From contig CADCTB010000143.1 of assembly GCA_902805665.1 (NCBI GenBank), positions 1-55,675 of the forward strand: a DNA stretch of 55,675 nucleotides, written 5' to 3'. This DNA comes from an uncultured Acidimicrobiales bacterium (lineage in GTDB: Bacteria > Actinomycetota > Acidimicrobiia > Acidimicrobiales > AC-14). How positions within the stretch are numbered: position 1 is the first letter of the stretch; every line of letters begins with the position of its first letter. This document shows positions 22,100 to 29,592 of this stretch, in pieces. The translations under genes were made by a program, and so were the position numbers. The notes under the pieces are model-generated. The model was not told the origin of the DNA and made no database searches. It saw nothing but the letters and a program-made list of their open reading frames with translations.

Positions 22100-22852
22100 G
22101 TGGGAACGCCACCGGTCAAGGTCCTCCCCAGCGCGGAGCTGATCGAGGAGACCCCGGGCGAGCCCCGCCTTCGCCGGGTCACTGTCGCAGGGACCGACGT
22201 GCTGCTCGGCCGCCTGTCCGGTGGTCAGGTCGTGGCCTTCTCGTCCACCTGCCCCCACCAGCAGACCGACCTCGCGGGCGCCACGTTCTTCGACGGCCGG
22301 ATCCGCTGCCCGCTCCACGTCTACCTCTACGACCCCCGGACGGGCGAGAACGTCATTCCCGCCACGACCGCTGACCCGCTCAACCTCTGGAAGCTGAAGC
22401 CCGGCTACCTGCCGGTGTACGAGGTCGAGGAGCGCGACGGGTGGATCTGGGTCGGGCCCGATCCGAAGCCCCCGCCCCCGTCGTACGACCCGGAGCGCGA
22501 GCGCCCGCCGGCGCCCGGCACCCGCCCGGCCGCCGCCGCCGCTGCCCCGGCGGCGCCTGCAGCCGACACCCGGACCGAGCATCCGACGAAGACCGTGCGG
22601 GTGGCCCCCGGCACGACCTTCGCCCTGCGCCTGCCGACCACGCCGCGCCCGGGGTTCACCTGGCGGGTGGAGGCCGACGGCCCGCTGCTGAACGTGGTGG
22701 AGGAGCGCTTCGAGCCCGGAGAGCCCGCCCGCCACCTCGTCCGGCTGGCCACCCGGGGCGTCGGCGAAGCGACCGTGCGCTGCCTCTACGCCCGGCCCTG
22801 GGACACCAAGCCCGCGGAGATCCGCACTTACGAGGTCCGCATCGAGCTCTGA
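22100..22852 (+). CDS. Rieske [2Fe-2S] domain fused to a chagasin-like (I42) inhibitor domain
   Basis: Predicted 250 aa from GTG 22100. Residues 1-118 are a Rieske ferredoxin-type domain: C51-P-H53 and C70-P-L-H73 give the Cys-x-His...Cys-x2-His cluster site, followed by 'PLNLWKLKPGYLPVYEVEERDGWIWVG'. A Pro/Ala linker (about 120-155) leads to a C-terminal domain with the chagasin/I42 pattern: 'LPTTPRPGFTWRVE' (NPTTGY-W-like), 'FEPGEPARHLVRL' and 'YARPWD' (RPW). No signal peptide was seen, so it is probably cytoplasmic. Rieske ferredoxins carry electrons to oxygenases; I42 domains block papain-like proteases. This combination is unfamiliar to me. Confidence 0.85.
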   Translation: MGTPPVKVLPSAELIEETPGEPRLRRVTVAGTDVLLGRLSGGQVVAFSSTCPHQQTDLAGATFFDGRIRCPLHVYLYDPRTGENVIPATTADPLNLWKLKPGYLPVYEVEERDGWIWVGPDPKPPPPSYDPERERPPAPGTRPAAAAAAPAAPAADTRTEHPTKTVRVAPGTTFALRLPTTPRPGFTWRVEADGPLLNVVEERFEPGEPARHLVRLATRGVGEATVRCLYARPWDTKPAEIRTYEVRIEL

Positions 22853-22862
22853 GGGGAGCCGG

Positions 22863-25391
22863 TCACTCGTGCGAGATGGCGGCCAGCACGTCGAGGCGGG
22901 CGGCCCGGCGGGCAGGGAAGACCGCAGCGACCACACCGGCGATCCCGGCCAGGACGACGTAGGCGATGAGCTGGCCACCCGGGATCACCACCTTTCCGAT
23001 CCCCTCGTCGTCGAGGGCGCCCACGATGGCGTACCCGAAGAGCACCCCGACGCCGAGGCCCAGGACGGCGCCCAGGACGGCGATGATCACCGACTCGCCT
23101 CGAATCATCGACCGCACCTGGCGGCGGGCCATCCCCACCGCCCGCAGCAGACCGAGCTCACGCGTCCGCTCGAAGATGGACAGGGCGAGGGTGTTCACGA
23201 TCCCGAACAGGGCGATGATGATCGACAGGGCGAGCAGCGCGGTCACCAGACCGAGGATCTGGTTGACCTGGTTCTCCTGCTGCTCCTTGAACTCGGCCTG
23301 GTCCCGGAGCTCGACGTTGGGGAAGTCTGCGGTCACCCGCTCCACCGCGGCCCGTGCCGCGGCCGGCGGGGTGCCGGCCCGGGCCTTGGCCAGCACGACG
23401 AAGTCGAGGCGGTCGGTGAAGTTGGCGTCGAAGGTGGCCGTCGACACGACGTAGCTCCCGAGGAGCTGGTTCTTGGCGAAGGTGCCGGCGATGCGCAGCT
23501 CCTGGTTGCCGGTGCGGGCGAACGTCATCGGCAGCGTGCTGCCGATCTCCAGCTTCTTGTCCTTCAGCTCCTCCTCCCCGACGAGGATCTCGCCCCGTGC
23601 CAGCCCGCCGATGTCCCCGGCGGTGACGTCGACCTTGAGGACCTGTCCGACCGACGCCGGGTCGGCGCCGTAGATCGACCGGCTCTGGCCCTGCGCCCGC
23701 CACTCGCCGGTCTGCAGTCCGGACACCGCCGCCAGCTCCGGCTGCTGGGCCAGTCGGGGCGCGAGGTCGGTGCTGATGCTGGGCATGAAGTTGGCAGTGC
23801 TGACGATGTAGTCGGCGGCCAGGTATTCGTCGACGATGTCGGCCGCCGAGGACTTGATCGACGCGGCGAGCACGCTGACGCAGGCGACCAGGCCGAGGCC
23901 GACGGTGAGGGCGGCTGCAGTGGCAGCCGTACGCCGGGGGTTGCGCATGGCGTTCTGCCGGCCGAGCTTCCCCGACATCCCGGCGATGAGGGGAAACGGG
24001 GCGCCGATGACGCGGGCCATCGGCACCGCGGCGAGAGGGCTGAGCAGGGCCACGCCGACGAAGACGAGGGCGGCCCCCAGGCCCACCAACGAGATCCCCC
24101 CGCCGAACAGGCCGAAGAGCATGGCCCCCGCGCCGACGGCGGTGACGACCGCGCCGGCCACCGAGCGCCGTCGAAGCGACCCGCCCTGCTCGACGCCGGT
24201 GCCGCGGAGGGCGGCCATGGGGGCGATCTTCGACGCCTTGCGGGCCGGTGAGATCGACGACAGGACGGTCACCCCGACCCCGACCACGAGCGACGCGATG
24301 ATCGTGCGGGGCCGTACGACGGCTCCGGCGGCCGGGAGGTCGATGCCGAACGCCTTCAGCAACTCCTGGAGGCCGAGGGCCACGAGCACCCCGAGCCCGA
24401 GGCCGACGAGAGACGCGAACAGGCCGACCAGGAACGCCTCGGCTATCACCGACACCATCACCTGCCGACGGCTGGCGCCCAGGGCCCGTAGCAGCGCCAG
24501 CTCGCGGGTGCGCTGGGCCACCAGGATCGAGAACGTGTTGAGGATGATGAACCCGCCGACGAAGAGCGAGATCCCGGCGAAGACGAGCAGGGCGGTGCCG
24601 AAGAAGCCGAGCGCCTGCTGGACCGAGTCCGCGCTCTCGTCGGCCACCTGCTGGCTGGTGACCACCTCGACACCCGGCGGGACGGCGCTCCTGACCCGGT
24701 CTCGCAGGTCGAGCGACGACACCCCCTCGACAGCCTTGGCCTCGACGCTGTCGAAGCGCCCGACCTTGCCGAACACCCGCTGGGCCGTGCCCTCGTCGAA
24801 GATGGCGAGGGTGGCGCCGGCCAGGTTGTCGGCCTCCCCGAAGCCGGTGATGCCCACGACGGTGAACTCCTCGGTGGGGCCGCGGAACAGCACCTTCACC
24901 GTGTCGCCGAGGGCGAAGTCGTGGTCCTTGGCCGTGACCGCGTCGACGACCACCTCACCGGCGCGCTGCGGCTCCCGCCCCGATCGCAGGGTGAGCGGCG
25001 AGAGGTCGGGATCGGTCCAGTTGAAGCCCAGCGTCGGCGCGCCGGTGGTGGTGACCGCCTTGCCGGCCTCGTCGACGAACTGGGCGTAGCCGCTCACCGT
25101 CCCGTCCGCCGTCTGCACCCCGGGTACCCGGCGCACCACCTCGAGCACCGATGCCGGGACCGTGTCCCGAAGCGTCTCGGCCGGTGCATCCTCGCCGAAG
25201 CCGGAGGCGGCCCGCACGGAGACGTCGGTACCGGCGGAGATCTCGTTGAAGAGGCTGTCGAACGTCTTGTTGATCGTGTCGGTGAGGACGAACGTCCCGG
25301 CCACGAAGCTGACCCCGAGCACCACGGCCATCGCCGTGAGGAAGAGCCGCAGCTTGTGGGCGAGGACGCCCTTGAGGACGGCACGGACCAT
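22863..25391 (-). CDS. ABC transporter permease, FtsX/MacB family (two FtsX domains)
   Basis: 842 aa from ATG 25391, 2 nt after the ATPase stop. N-terminal helix 'LRLFLTAMAVVLGVSFVAGTFVL', a large MacB-type extracytoplasmic domain, then an FtsX domain with 'VGGFIILNTFSILVAQRTRELALLRALGASRRQV'. A second set repeats this near the end ('IALFGIVNTLALSIFERTRELGLLRAVGMARRQVRSMIRGES'). The 'ERTRELGLLRA.G' coupling helix contacts the ATPase. The domain count matches the long actinobacterial permeases that export or mechanically release lipids, antimicrobials or lipoproteins. It works with the ATPase encoded just upstream. Confidence 0.93.
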   Translation of the reverse strand: MVRAVLKGVLAHKLRLFLTAMAVVLGVSFVAGTFVLTDTINKTFDSLFNEISAGTDVSVRAASGFGEDAPAETLRDTVPASVLEVVRRVPGVQTADGTVSGYAQFVDEAGKAVTTTGAPTLGFNWTDPDLSPLTLRSGREPQRAGEVVVDAVTAKDHDFALGDTVKVLFRGPTEEFTVVGITGFGEADNLAGATLAIFDEGTAQRVFGKVGRFDSVEAKAVEGVSSLDLRDRVRSAVPPGVEVVTSQQVADESADSVQQALGFFGTALLVFAGISLFVGGFIILNTFSILVAQRTRELALLRALGASRRQVMVSVIAEAFLVGLFASLVGLGLGVLVALGLQELLKAFGIDLPAAGAVVRPRTIIASLVVGVGVTVLSSISPARKASKIAPMAALRGTGVEQGGSLRRRSVAGAVVTAVGAGAMLFGLFGGGISLVGLGAALVFVGVALLSPLAAVPMARVIGAPFPLIAGMSGKLGRQNAMRNPRRTAATAAALTVGLGLVACVSVLAASIKSSAADIVDEYLAADYIVSTANFMPSISTDLAPRLAQQPELAAVSGLQTGEWRAQGQSRSIYGADPASVGQVLKVDVTAGDIGGLARGEILVGEEELKDKKLEIGSTLPMTFARTGNQELRIAGTFAKNQLLGSYVVSTATFDANFTDRLDFVVLAKARAGTPPAAARAAVERVTADFPNVELRDQAEFKEQQENQVNQILGLVTALLALSIIIALFGIVNTLALSIFERTRELGLLRAVGMARRQVRSMIRGESVIIAVLGAVLGLGVGVLFGYAIVGALDDEGIGKVVIPGGQLIAYVVLAGIAGVVAAVFPARRAARLDVLAAISHE

Positions 25392-25393
25392 CG

Positions 25394-26161
25394 CTAGTCG
25401 CCCAGGCTCTTCATGCGGTCGAGCACCTTCTCGGCGGTGGGCGACGTCATCTCGTCGACGATGCGCCCGTCGGCCAGGAACACCACCCGCTCGGCGTAGG
25501 ACGCTGCCGATGGGTCGTGCGTCACCATCACCACCGTCTGGTCGAACTCGTGCACCGACTTGCGCAAGAACTCGAGCACCTCGGCACTCGACCTGGAGTC
25601 GAGGTTCCCGGTGGGCTCGTCGGCGAAGACGATGCTCGGACGCGATGCCAGTGCACGGGCCGCGGCCACCCGCTGCTGCTGGCCGCCGGACAGTTCCGAA
25701 GGGCGGTGCGACAGCCGCTGGCGCAGACCGACCGTGTCGATCAGCCGGTCGACCCACACCTGGTCCGGCTTACGCCCGGCGATGTCCATGGGGAGGGTGA
25801 TGTTCTCCGCCGCGCTCAGCGTGGGCACCAGGTTGTACGCCTGGAAGATGAAGCCGATCCTGTCGCGCCGGAGGCGGGTCAGCTCCTTGTCGTTGAGGCT
25901 GCTCAGCTCCACGTCGCCGACGAACACCTGGCCGGACGTGATGCTGTCGAGGCCGGCCATGCAGTGCATGAGGGTCGACTTGCCGGAGCCGGACGGGCCC
26001 ATGATGGCGCTGAACTGCCCGGGCGCGAAGCCGACGGAGACGCCGTCGAGCGCCCGGACGGCGGCATCGCCCTGGCCGTAGACCTTGACGAGGTCCACGC
26101 CGCGTGCCGCGGGCACGACGGAACCGGAGAGGGGTGTGGCCGGCTGCATCATCGAGCTCAT
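25394..26161 (-). CDS. ABC transporter ATP-binding protein, MacB/LolD type
   Basis: Predicted 255 aa from ATG 26161, whose ATG overlaps the TGA of the upstream permease (ATGA); ATG 26179 is an in-frame alternative. Walker A 'GPSGSGKST', Q-loop 'FIFQAYNLVPTLSAAENI', signature 'LSGGQQQRVAAARAL', Walker B 'IVFADEPTGNLD' and switch 'VMVTHD' are all intact. The 'FQ..NL.P.L.A.EN..LP' stretch marks the LolD/MacB ATPase group that pairs with FtsX-type permeases, which is the next gene. Confidence 0.95.
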   Translation of the reverse strand: MSSMMQPATPLSGSVVPAARGVDLVKVYGQGDAAVRALDGVSVGFAPGQFSAIMGPSGSGKSTLMHCMAGLDSITSGQVFVGDVELSSLNDKELTRLRRDRIGFIFQAYNLVPTLSAAENITLPMDIAGRKPDQVWVDRLIDTVGLRQRLSHRPSELSGGQQQRVAAARALASRPSIVFADEPTGNLDSRSSAEVLEFLRKSVHEFDQTVVMVTHDPSAASYAERVVFLADGRIVDEMTSPTAEKVLDRMKSLGD

Positions 26162-26931
26162 TTCTTGACTGGATCCCATCGGAAGAGGCGGACGGCGAGG
26201 ACGGACCCGGCAACGGTCCAGGCGAGCAGGCTCCACAGGTCGCGGGCGTTGAAGCCGAGGCCGGTCGTGCGGGGGTCGAAGGCGTACTGCAGCCCGTCCG
26301 CCAGCTGCTGCATGGGGAACACCTTCCCGACGGCGGTGAGCCATGCCGGAGCGTTGTCGAGCGGGAAGAAGATGCCGGACACGAACAACAGCGGGAAGAT
26401 CGAGAAGTTGACGATGGCCGGGGCCGCGTCCGCGTTGGGGCACATGCCGCTCACGGCAAGTCCCAGGGCGCAGAAGCAGGCAGCCCCCAGTGCGAGCGTG
26501 GCGAACAGCCCCGCGGCGGTGCCGGTGCGGAATTCGACCCCGAAGGCCACCACGCCCAGCCCCACGGTGAGGAAGAACAGGATGAAGGTGATGATCACCG
26601 ACGACGCCACCTGCCCGGCGAGGTAGGCCCACGTCGGCACCGGAGTTCCCCTGACCCGCTTGAGGATCCCGAAGTCCCGCGAGATCGTCATCCGGATCGC
26701 CAGGTTCGTGTAGCAGGCCGAGACCAGTCCGAAGGCGACGATGCCCGGCACGAAGAAGGTGACGAAGGAGATGTTGCCCCGCTCCTCGATCCGCATCCCG
26801 GAGTTGAGGGTGGAGAAGATGACGAGGAACAGGAGGGGAAAGGCAAAGGTGAAGACGGCTCCCGCAGGGTTGCGCCAGAACGCCTTCTGCTCGAACCGGA
26901 CCTGGCGGGCGGCGATGGCGGCGTCGTTCAT
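26158..26931 (-). CDS. ABC-2 type transporter permease
   Basis: Predicted 257 aa from ATG 26931 with a GGGAGGG ribosome site. Six transmembrane helices: 'PAGAVFTFAFPLLFLVIFS', 'VTFFVPGIVAFGLVSACYT', 'VASSVIITFILFFLTVGLGV', 'GLFATLALGAACFCALGLAV', 'APAIVNFSIFPLLFVSGIFFPL' and a last one near the C-terminus. 'RDFGILKRVRGTPVPTW' between helices 2 and 3 is the ABC-2 coupling region. It forms the exporter with the DrrA-type ATPase immediately upstream. Drug, lipid or polysaccharide export is possible. Confidence 0.93.
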   Translation of the reverse strand: MNDAAIAARQVRFEQKAFWRNPAGAVFTFAFPLLFLVIFSTLNSGMRIEERGNISFVTFFVPGIVAFGLVSACYTNLAIRMTISRDFGILKRVRGTPVPTWAYLAGQVASSVIITFILFFLTVGLGVVAFGVEFRTGTAAGLFATLALGAACFCALGLAVSGMCPNADAAPAIVNFSIFPLLFVSGIFFPLDNAPAWLTAVGKVFPMQQLADGLQYAFDPRTTGLGFNARDLWSLLAWTVAGSVLAVRLFRWDPVKK

Positions 26932-26942
26932 GAACCCTCCCC

Positions 26943-27845
26943 TCACTGGCCGTTCGCCGCCTCGGCGGTCAGCTCGAGGTAGACGTCCTCGAGCGTGGGC
27001 CGACTGACGGTGAGGCCGTCGAGGGTCACGCCCCGTTCGAGCGCCCAGCCGGTCACGACGTGAAGCACCGCCGTGGGGTCGTCGGTGCGCACGACCACCC
27101 CCCGGTCGAGGGCCGTCACCGAGGCGCCGGCAAGGTCGGGCAGCCGGTGGTCGGGCGGCGCGGTGAACCGGATCTCGGTGGCGCGGTTCCTCCCGGCCAG
27201 GCGGTCGGGTGGTCCTGCGGCCACGATACGGCCGGCGGCGATCACCGCCACCCGGTCGGCGAGGTGCTGGGCTTCGTCCATGTAGTGGGTGGTGAGGAAG
27301 ATGGTCTTGCCCAGGGAACGGAGGTTGCGGATGACCTCCCACGCCTCACGCCGGGCAGTGGGGTCGAAGCCGGTCGTGGGCTCGTCGAGGAAGACGAGGT
27401 CCGGGTCGCCCGCCAGGCCGAGGGCCAGGTCGAGGCGCCGGCGCTGCCCGCCCGAGAGCTCCTTGACCACCTCGTTGCGCTTGTCCTCCAACCCGGTGAG
27501 GGTCAGCAGCTCGTCGACCGCCCGGGGGCGGGGGTAGTAGCCGCAGTAGAGCTCGAGCACCTCGGCCACCGTCAGGAACCGCTCCACCCCGGTCTCCTGG
27601 AGCACGATGCCGATGCGTTCGCGAAGGGCCCGTTCCCCCTTGGCCGGGTCGTGGCCGAGGACCGTGACCTCGCCCGCGGACCGCTGCCGGTAGCCCTCCA
27701 GGATCTCCACGGTGGTGGTCTTGCCCGCGCCGTTGGGGCCGAGGAAGCCGAAGACCTCGCCCTCCTCCACGTCGAAGTCGACGCCGCGGACGGCCTCCAT
27801 CGCGCCGTAGGATTTCCGGAGGTCCCGGACCCGAATGGCCGCCAT
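26943..27845 (-). CDS. ABC transporter ATP-binding protein, DrrA/CcmA-like drug-export type
   Basis: Predicted 300 aa from ATG 27845. Walker A 'GPNGAGKTTT', Q-loop 'VLQETGVERFLTVAEVL', signature 'LSGGQRRRLDLALGLAG', Walker B 'LVFLDEPTTGFD' and 'FLTTHYMDEAQ' are intact. The C-terminal about 80 residues ('ATEIRFTAPPDHRLPDL...PTLEDVYLELT') match the DrrA-type extension, ending with the 'PTLEDVYLELT' signature. Partner of the downstream ABC-2 permease (11 nt gap). Confidence 0.95.
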   Translation of the reverse strand: MAAIRVRDLRKSYGAMEAVRGVDFDVEEGEVFGFLGPNGAGKTTTVEILEGYRQRSAGEVTVLGHDPAKGERALRERIGIVLQETGVERFLTVAEVLELYCGYYPRPRAVDELLTLTGLEDKRNEVVKELSGGQRRRLDLALGLAGDPDLVFLDEPTTGFDPTARREAWEVIRNLRSLGKTIFLTTHYMDEAQHLADRVAVIAAGRIVAAGPPDRLAGRNRATEIRFTAPPDHRLPDLAGASVTALDRGVVVRTDDPTAVLHVVTGWALERGVTLDGLTVSRPTLEDVYLELTAEAANGQ

Positions 27846-27888
27846 GGGAGCGACTCCTCTGCAACGTGGGTCCCAGCCCCGGGCGACT

Positions 27889-28230
27889 CTAGCCACGAGC
27901 ACCGTCGTTTCGGGACCGGTCGACGCCGGCGATCAGCTCCCGCAGCGCGGCGACTTCGGAGGCAAAGGCTGCCCGCCCCGCCTTGGTGGCGGAGATCCAG
28001 GTGCGGGGCCGGCGGCCCTCGAACGTCTTTCGCACCTCGATGAAGCCGGCCTCCTCGAGCACCTGCACGTGCCGGGAGAGGTTGCCGTCGGTGAGGTTGA
28101 GCGCGTCCTTGAGGAACCCGAAGTCGGCCTGGTCGGCCTCGGCCAGCACCGCGAGGATGCCCAGCCGCACCCGCTGGTGGACGGTGTCGTCGAGGCGCTG
28201 AGTGGGGTGAGAATCGTCGTCCGAGGCCAA
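27889..28230 (-). CDS. Winged-helix transcriptional regulator (DUF2087/MarR-like fold)
   Basis: 113 aa, ATG 28230, 3 nt after the stop of the upstream membrane protein gene. Helix-turn-helix 'DFGFLKDALNLTDGNLSRHVQVLEEAGFIEVRKTFEGRRPRTWISATKAGRAAF' is split over recognition helix and wing; the 'LTDGNLSRHV..LE.AG.I' and 'P.T....T..GR..F' patterns define a common actinobacterial group that sits next to ABC exporters and DUF-type membrane proteins. It likely controls the whole minus-strand cluster 28776-22863. No ligand domain. Confidence 0.88.
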   Translation of the reverse strand: MASDDDSHPTQRLDDTVHQRVRLGILAVLAEADQADFGFLKDALNLTDGNLSRHVQVLEEAGFIEVRKTFEGRRPRTWISATKAGRAAFASEVAALRELIAGVDRSRNDGARG

Positions 28231-28233
28231 CGC

Positions 28234-28776
28234 TCAGGCCCGGTGGCTACGGCGGAGCAGCACTCCGGTGGAGGTGAAGGAGGAGCCGAACGCCAGCGCC
28301 AGGAGCAGGTCACCGTAGGAGGGGTCGGCCACGGCGACCACCGCGGCCGCTACCCCCAGGGCGATCGAAACGCCCGCCACCGCCCAACTTCGCTCGAGAC
28401 GGGCGAAGCCGAGATAGGCGACGGCGATCACCAGCATCGGCGCGGCGGCTGACTCGGTCACCGCCCCGGCGCTCGAGGCGGCCAGGAACAGGGCGACGGC
28501 GAGGGCGACGTATGCCCCGCCCCGAACCCCGGCTCCGAGAGTGATGGCCCGCCTTCGGTAGTAGAGCGAGGTGGCGACGCCCCCGGCCGGCCCGGCCACG
28601 AACCAGAACAGCCCGATAGCTTCGCCGTCACCGACGAGCGTCAGCGGGGAGGAAGCCAGAGCCAGGAGGCCGAAGAGCAGCATCGGGAACCACGCAGGGT
28701 GCACTGCGGCGCGTGTGTGGCGACGGACCCGCTCCAGCTCGTCGAGTGTGGCTGTGAGCTCGTCGTCTTGCGTCAT
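28234..28776 (-). CDS. Polytopic membrane protein, first gene of the ABC cluster
   Basis: Predicted 180 aa from ATG 28776. A cytoplasmic N-terminus ('TQDDELTATLDELERVRRHTRA') precedes about six short hydrophobic helices ('WFPMLLFGLLALASSPLTLV', 'AIGLFWFVAGPAGGVATSLYY', 'GGAYVALAVALFLAASSAG', 'APMLVIAVAYLGFA', 'WAVAGVSIALGVAAAVVAVA', 'LLLALAFGSSFTSTGVLL'). Such proteins are often paired with this type of winged-helix regulator and may act as its membrane sensor; this is inference. Transcription probably starts at the ATG itself: -10-like TAAAGT lies 7 nt upstream. Confidence 0.75.
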   Translation of the reverse strand: MTQDDELTATLDELERVRRHTRAAVHPAWFPMLLFGLLALASSPLTLVGDGEAIGLFWFVAGPAGGVATSLYYRRRAITLGAGVRGGAYVALAVALFLAASSAGAVTESAAAPMLVIAVAYLGFARLERSWAVAGVSIALGVAAAVVAVADPSYGDLLLALAFGSSFTSTGVLLRRSHRA

Positions 28777-28834
28777 GCAAAGAACTTTACAACGCAAAGC
28801 GACGCCGTTCAAGACGTGATTTATCCTGGACGAC
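28777..28834. promoter_or_regulatory. Divergent leaderless promoters between the ABC cluster and SRAP gene
   Basis: Leftward: -10-like TAAAGT (28789-28784), then 7 nt, then ATG 28776. Rightward: -10-like TATCCT (28822-28827), then 7 nt, then ATG 28835. Both spacings predict transcription starting at the A of ATG. Two GCAAAG copies (28777-28782 and 28794-28799) and the partial palindrome CTTT-N7-AAAG (28785-28799) may be regulator sites. Confidence 0.5.
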
Positions 28835-29524
28835 ATGTGCGGTCGCATCGTGGTCACCCGACCGGTCGACGTCCTGGCCGCGTTCTTCGGAGCCGTCGAG
28901 GTGGTGGCCGGCGAACGGGCGCCGAGCTGGAACGTCGCCCCCGGCGCCGAGATCCTGGCGGTGGCCGGTACGCGCACCGGCCGGCGCCTGGGGACGATGC
29001 GATGGGGGCTGGTGCCGTCGTGGTCGAACGACGCCGGCGCCGGTCCCCGCCCGAGCAACGCCAGGGTGGAGGGCATCCTCGACCGAGCCGTGTTCGCCGA
29101 CTCCCTGGCTCGGCGCCGCTGCCTGGTGGTGATCGACGGCTTCTACGAGTGGCGCCGCCCGCCAGGCGGCCCCAAGCAGCCGTACCTCCTCGACCGGGCC
29201 GACGGCTCCGGTGACCCCTTCGCCCTGGCCGGCATCTGGGACCGCAACGACGGCGACGTGAGCTGCGCGGTCGTCACCGGACCGGCCGACGGCGAGCTGG
29301 CCTGGCTGCATGACCGCATGCCCGTCCGCATCCACCGCGACCACTGGGACTCCTGGCTCGACCCGAGCAACCAGCAGCCGGCAGGGCTCGTGGACCTGCT
29401 GACCGCGCCGCCCTCGGTGAAACTACGGGCCCGCCCGGTCGGCACGCGCGTCAACAACGCCCGCAACGACGGTCCGGACCTGGTCGAGGTCCTGCCCGGC
29501 GAGATCCAGCCCCAGCTCCTCTGA
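28835..29524 (+). CDS. yedK: SOS response-associated peptidase / abasic-site-shielding protein (YedK/HMCES)
   Basis: 229 aa, ATG 28835. Catalytic Cys2 directly after the initiator Met ('MCGRIVV') forms the thiazolidine crosslink with abasic sites in single-stranded DNA once the Met is removed. Other active-site residues are Asn33 ('SWNVAPG'), Glu106 ('DGFYEWR') and His159 ('LHDRMPV'). The protein protects abasic sites at replication forks. No LexA box was recognised nearby; the promoter appears leaderless. Confidence 0.95.
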   Translation: MCGRIVVTRPVDVLAAFFGAVEVVAGERAPSWNVAPGAEILAVAGTRTGRRLGTMRWGLVPSWSNDAGAGPRPSNARVEGILDRAVFADSLARRRCLVVIDGFYEWRRPPGGPKQPYLLDRADGSGDPFALAGIWDRNDGDVSCAVVTGPADGELAWLHDRMPVRIHRDHWDSWLDPSNQQPAGLVDLLTAPPSVKLRARPVGTRVNNARNDGPDLVEVLPGEIQPQLL

Positions 29525-29538
29525 CCCCACCTCCTGCC

Positions 29539-29587
29539 GAGGTCTGCACCGAAAACCCCGCATAGCGGGGTAAACCGTGCAGACCTC
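29539..29587. terminator. Bidirectional terminator between the SRAP gene and valS
   Basis: Outer stem GAGGTCTGCAC (29539-29549) with GTGCAGACCTC (29577-29587), 11 bp perfect; inner hairpin CCCCGC-ATA-GCGGGG (29556-29570) flanked by AAAA and TAAA. It lies between two convergent stops and fits both directions. Confidence 0.75.
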
Positions 29588-29592
29588 CTGTC

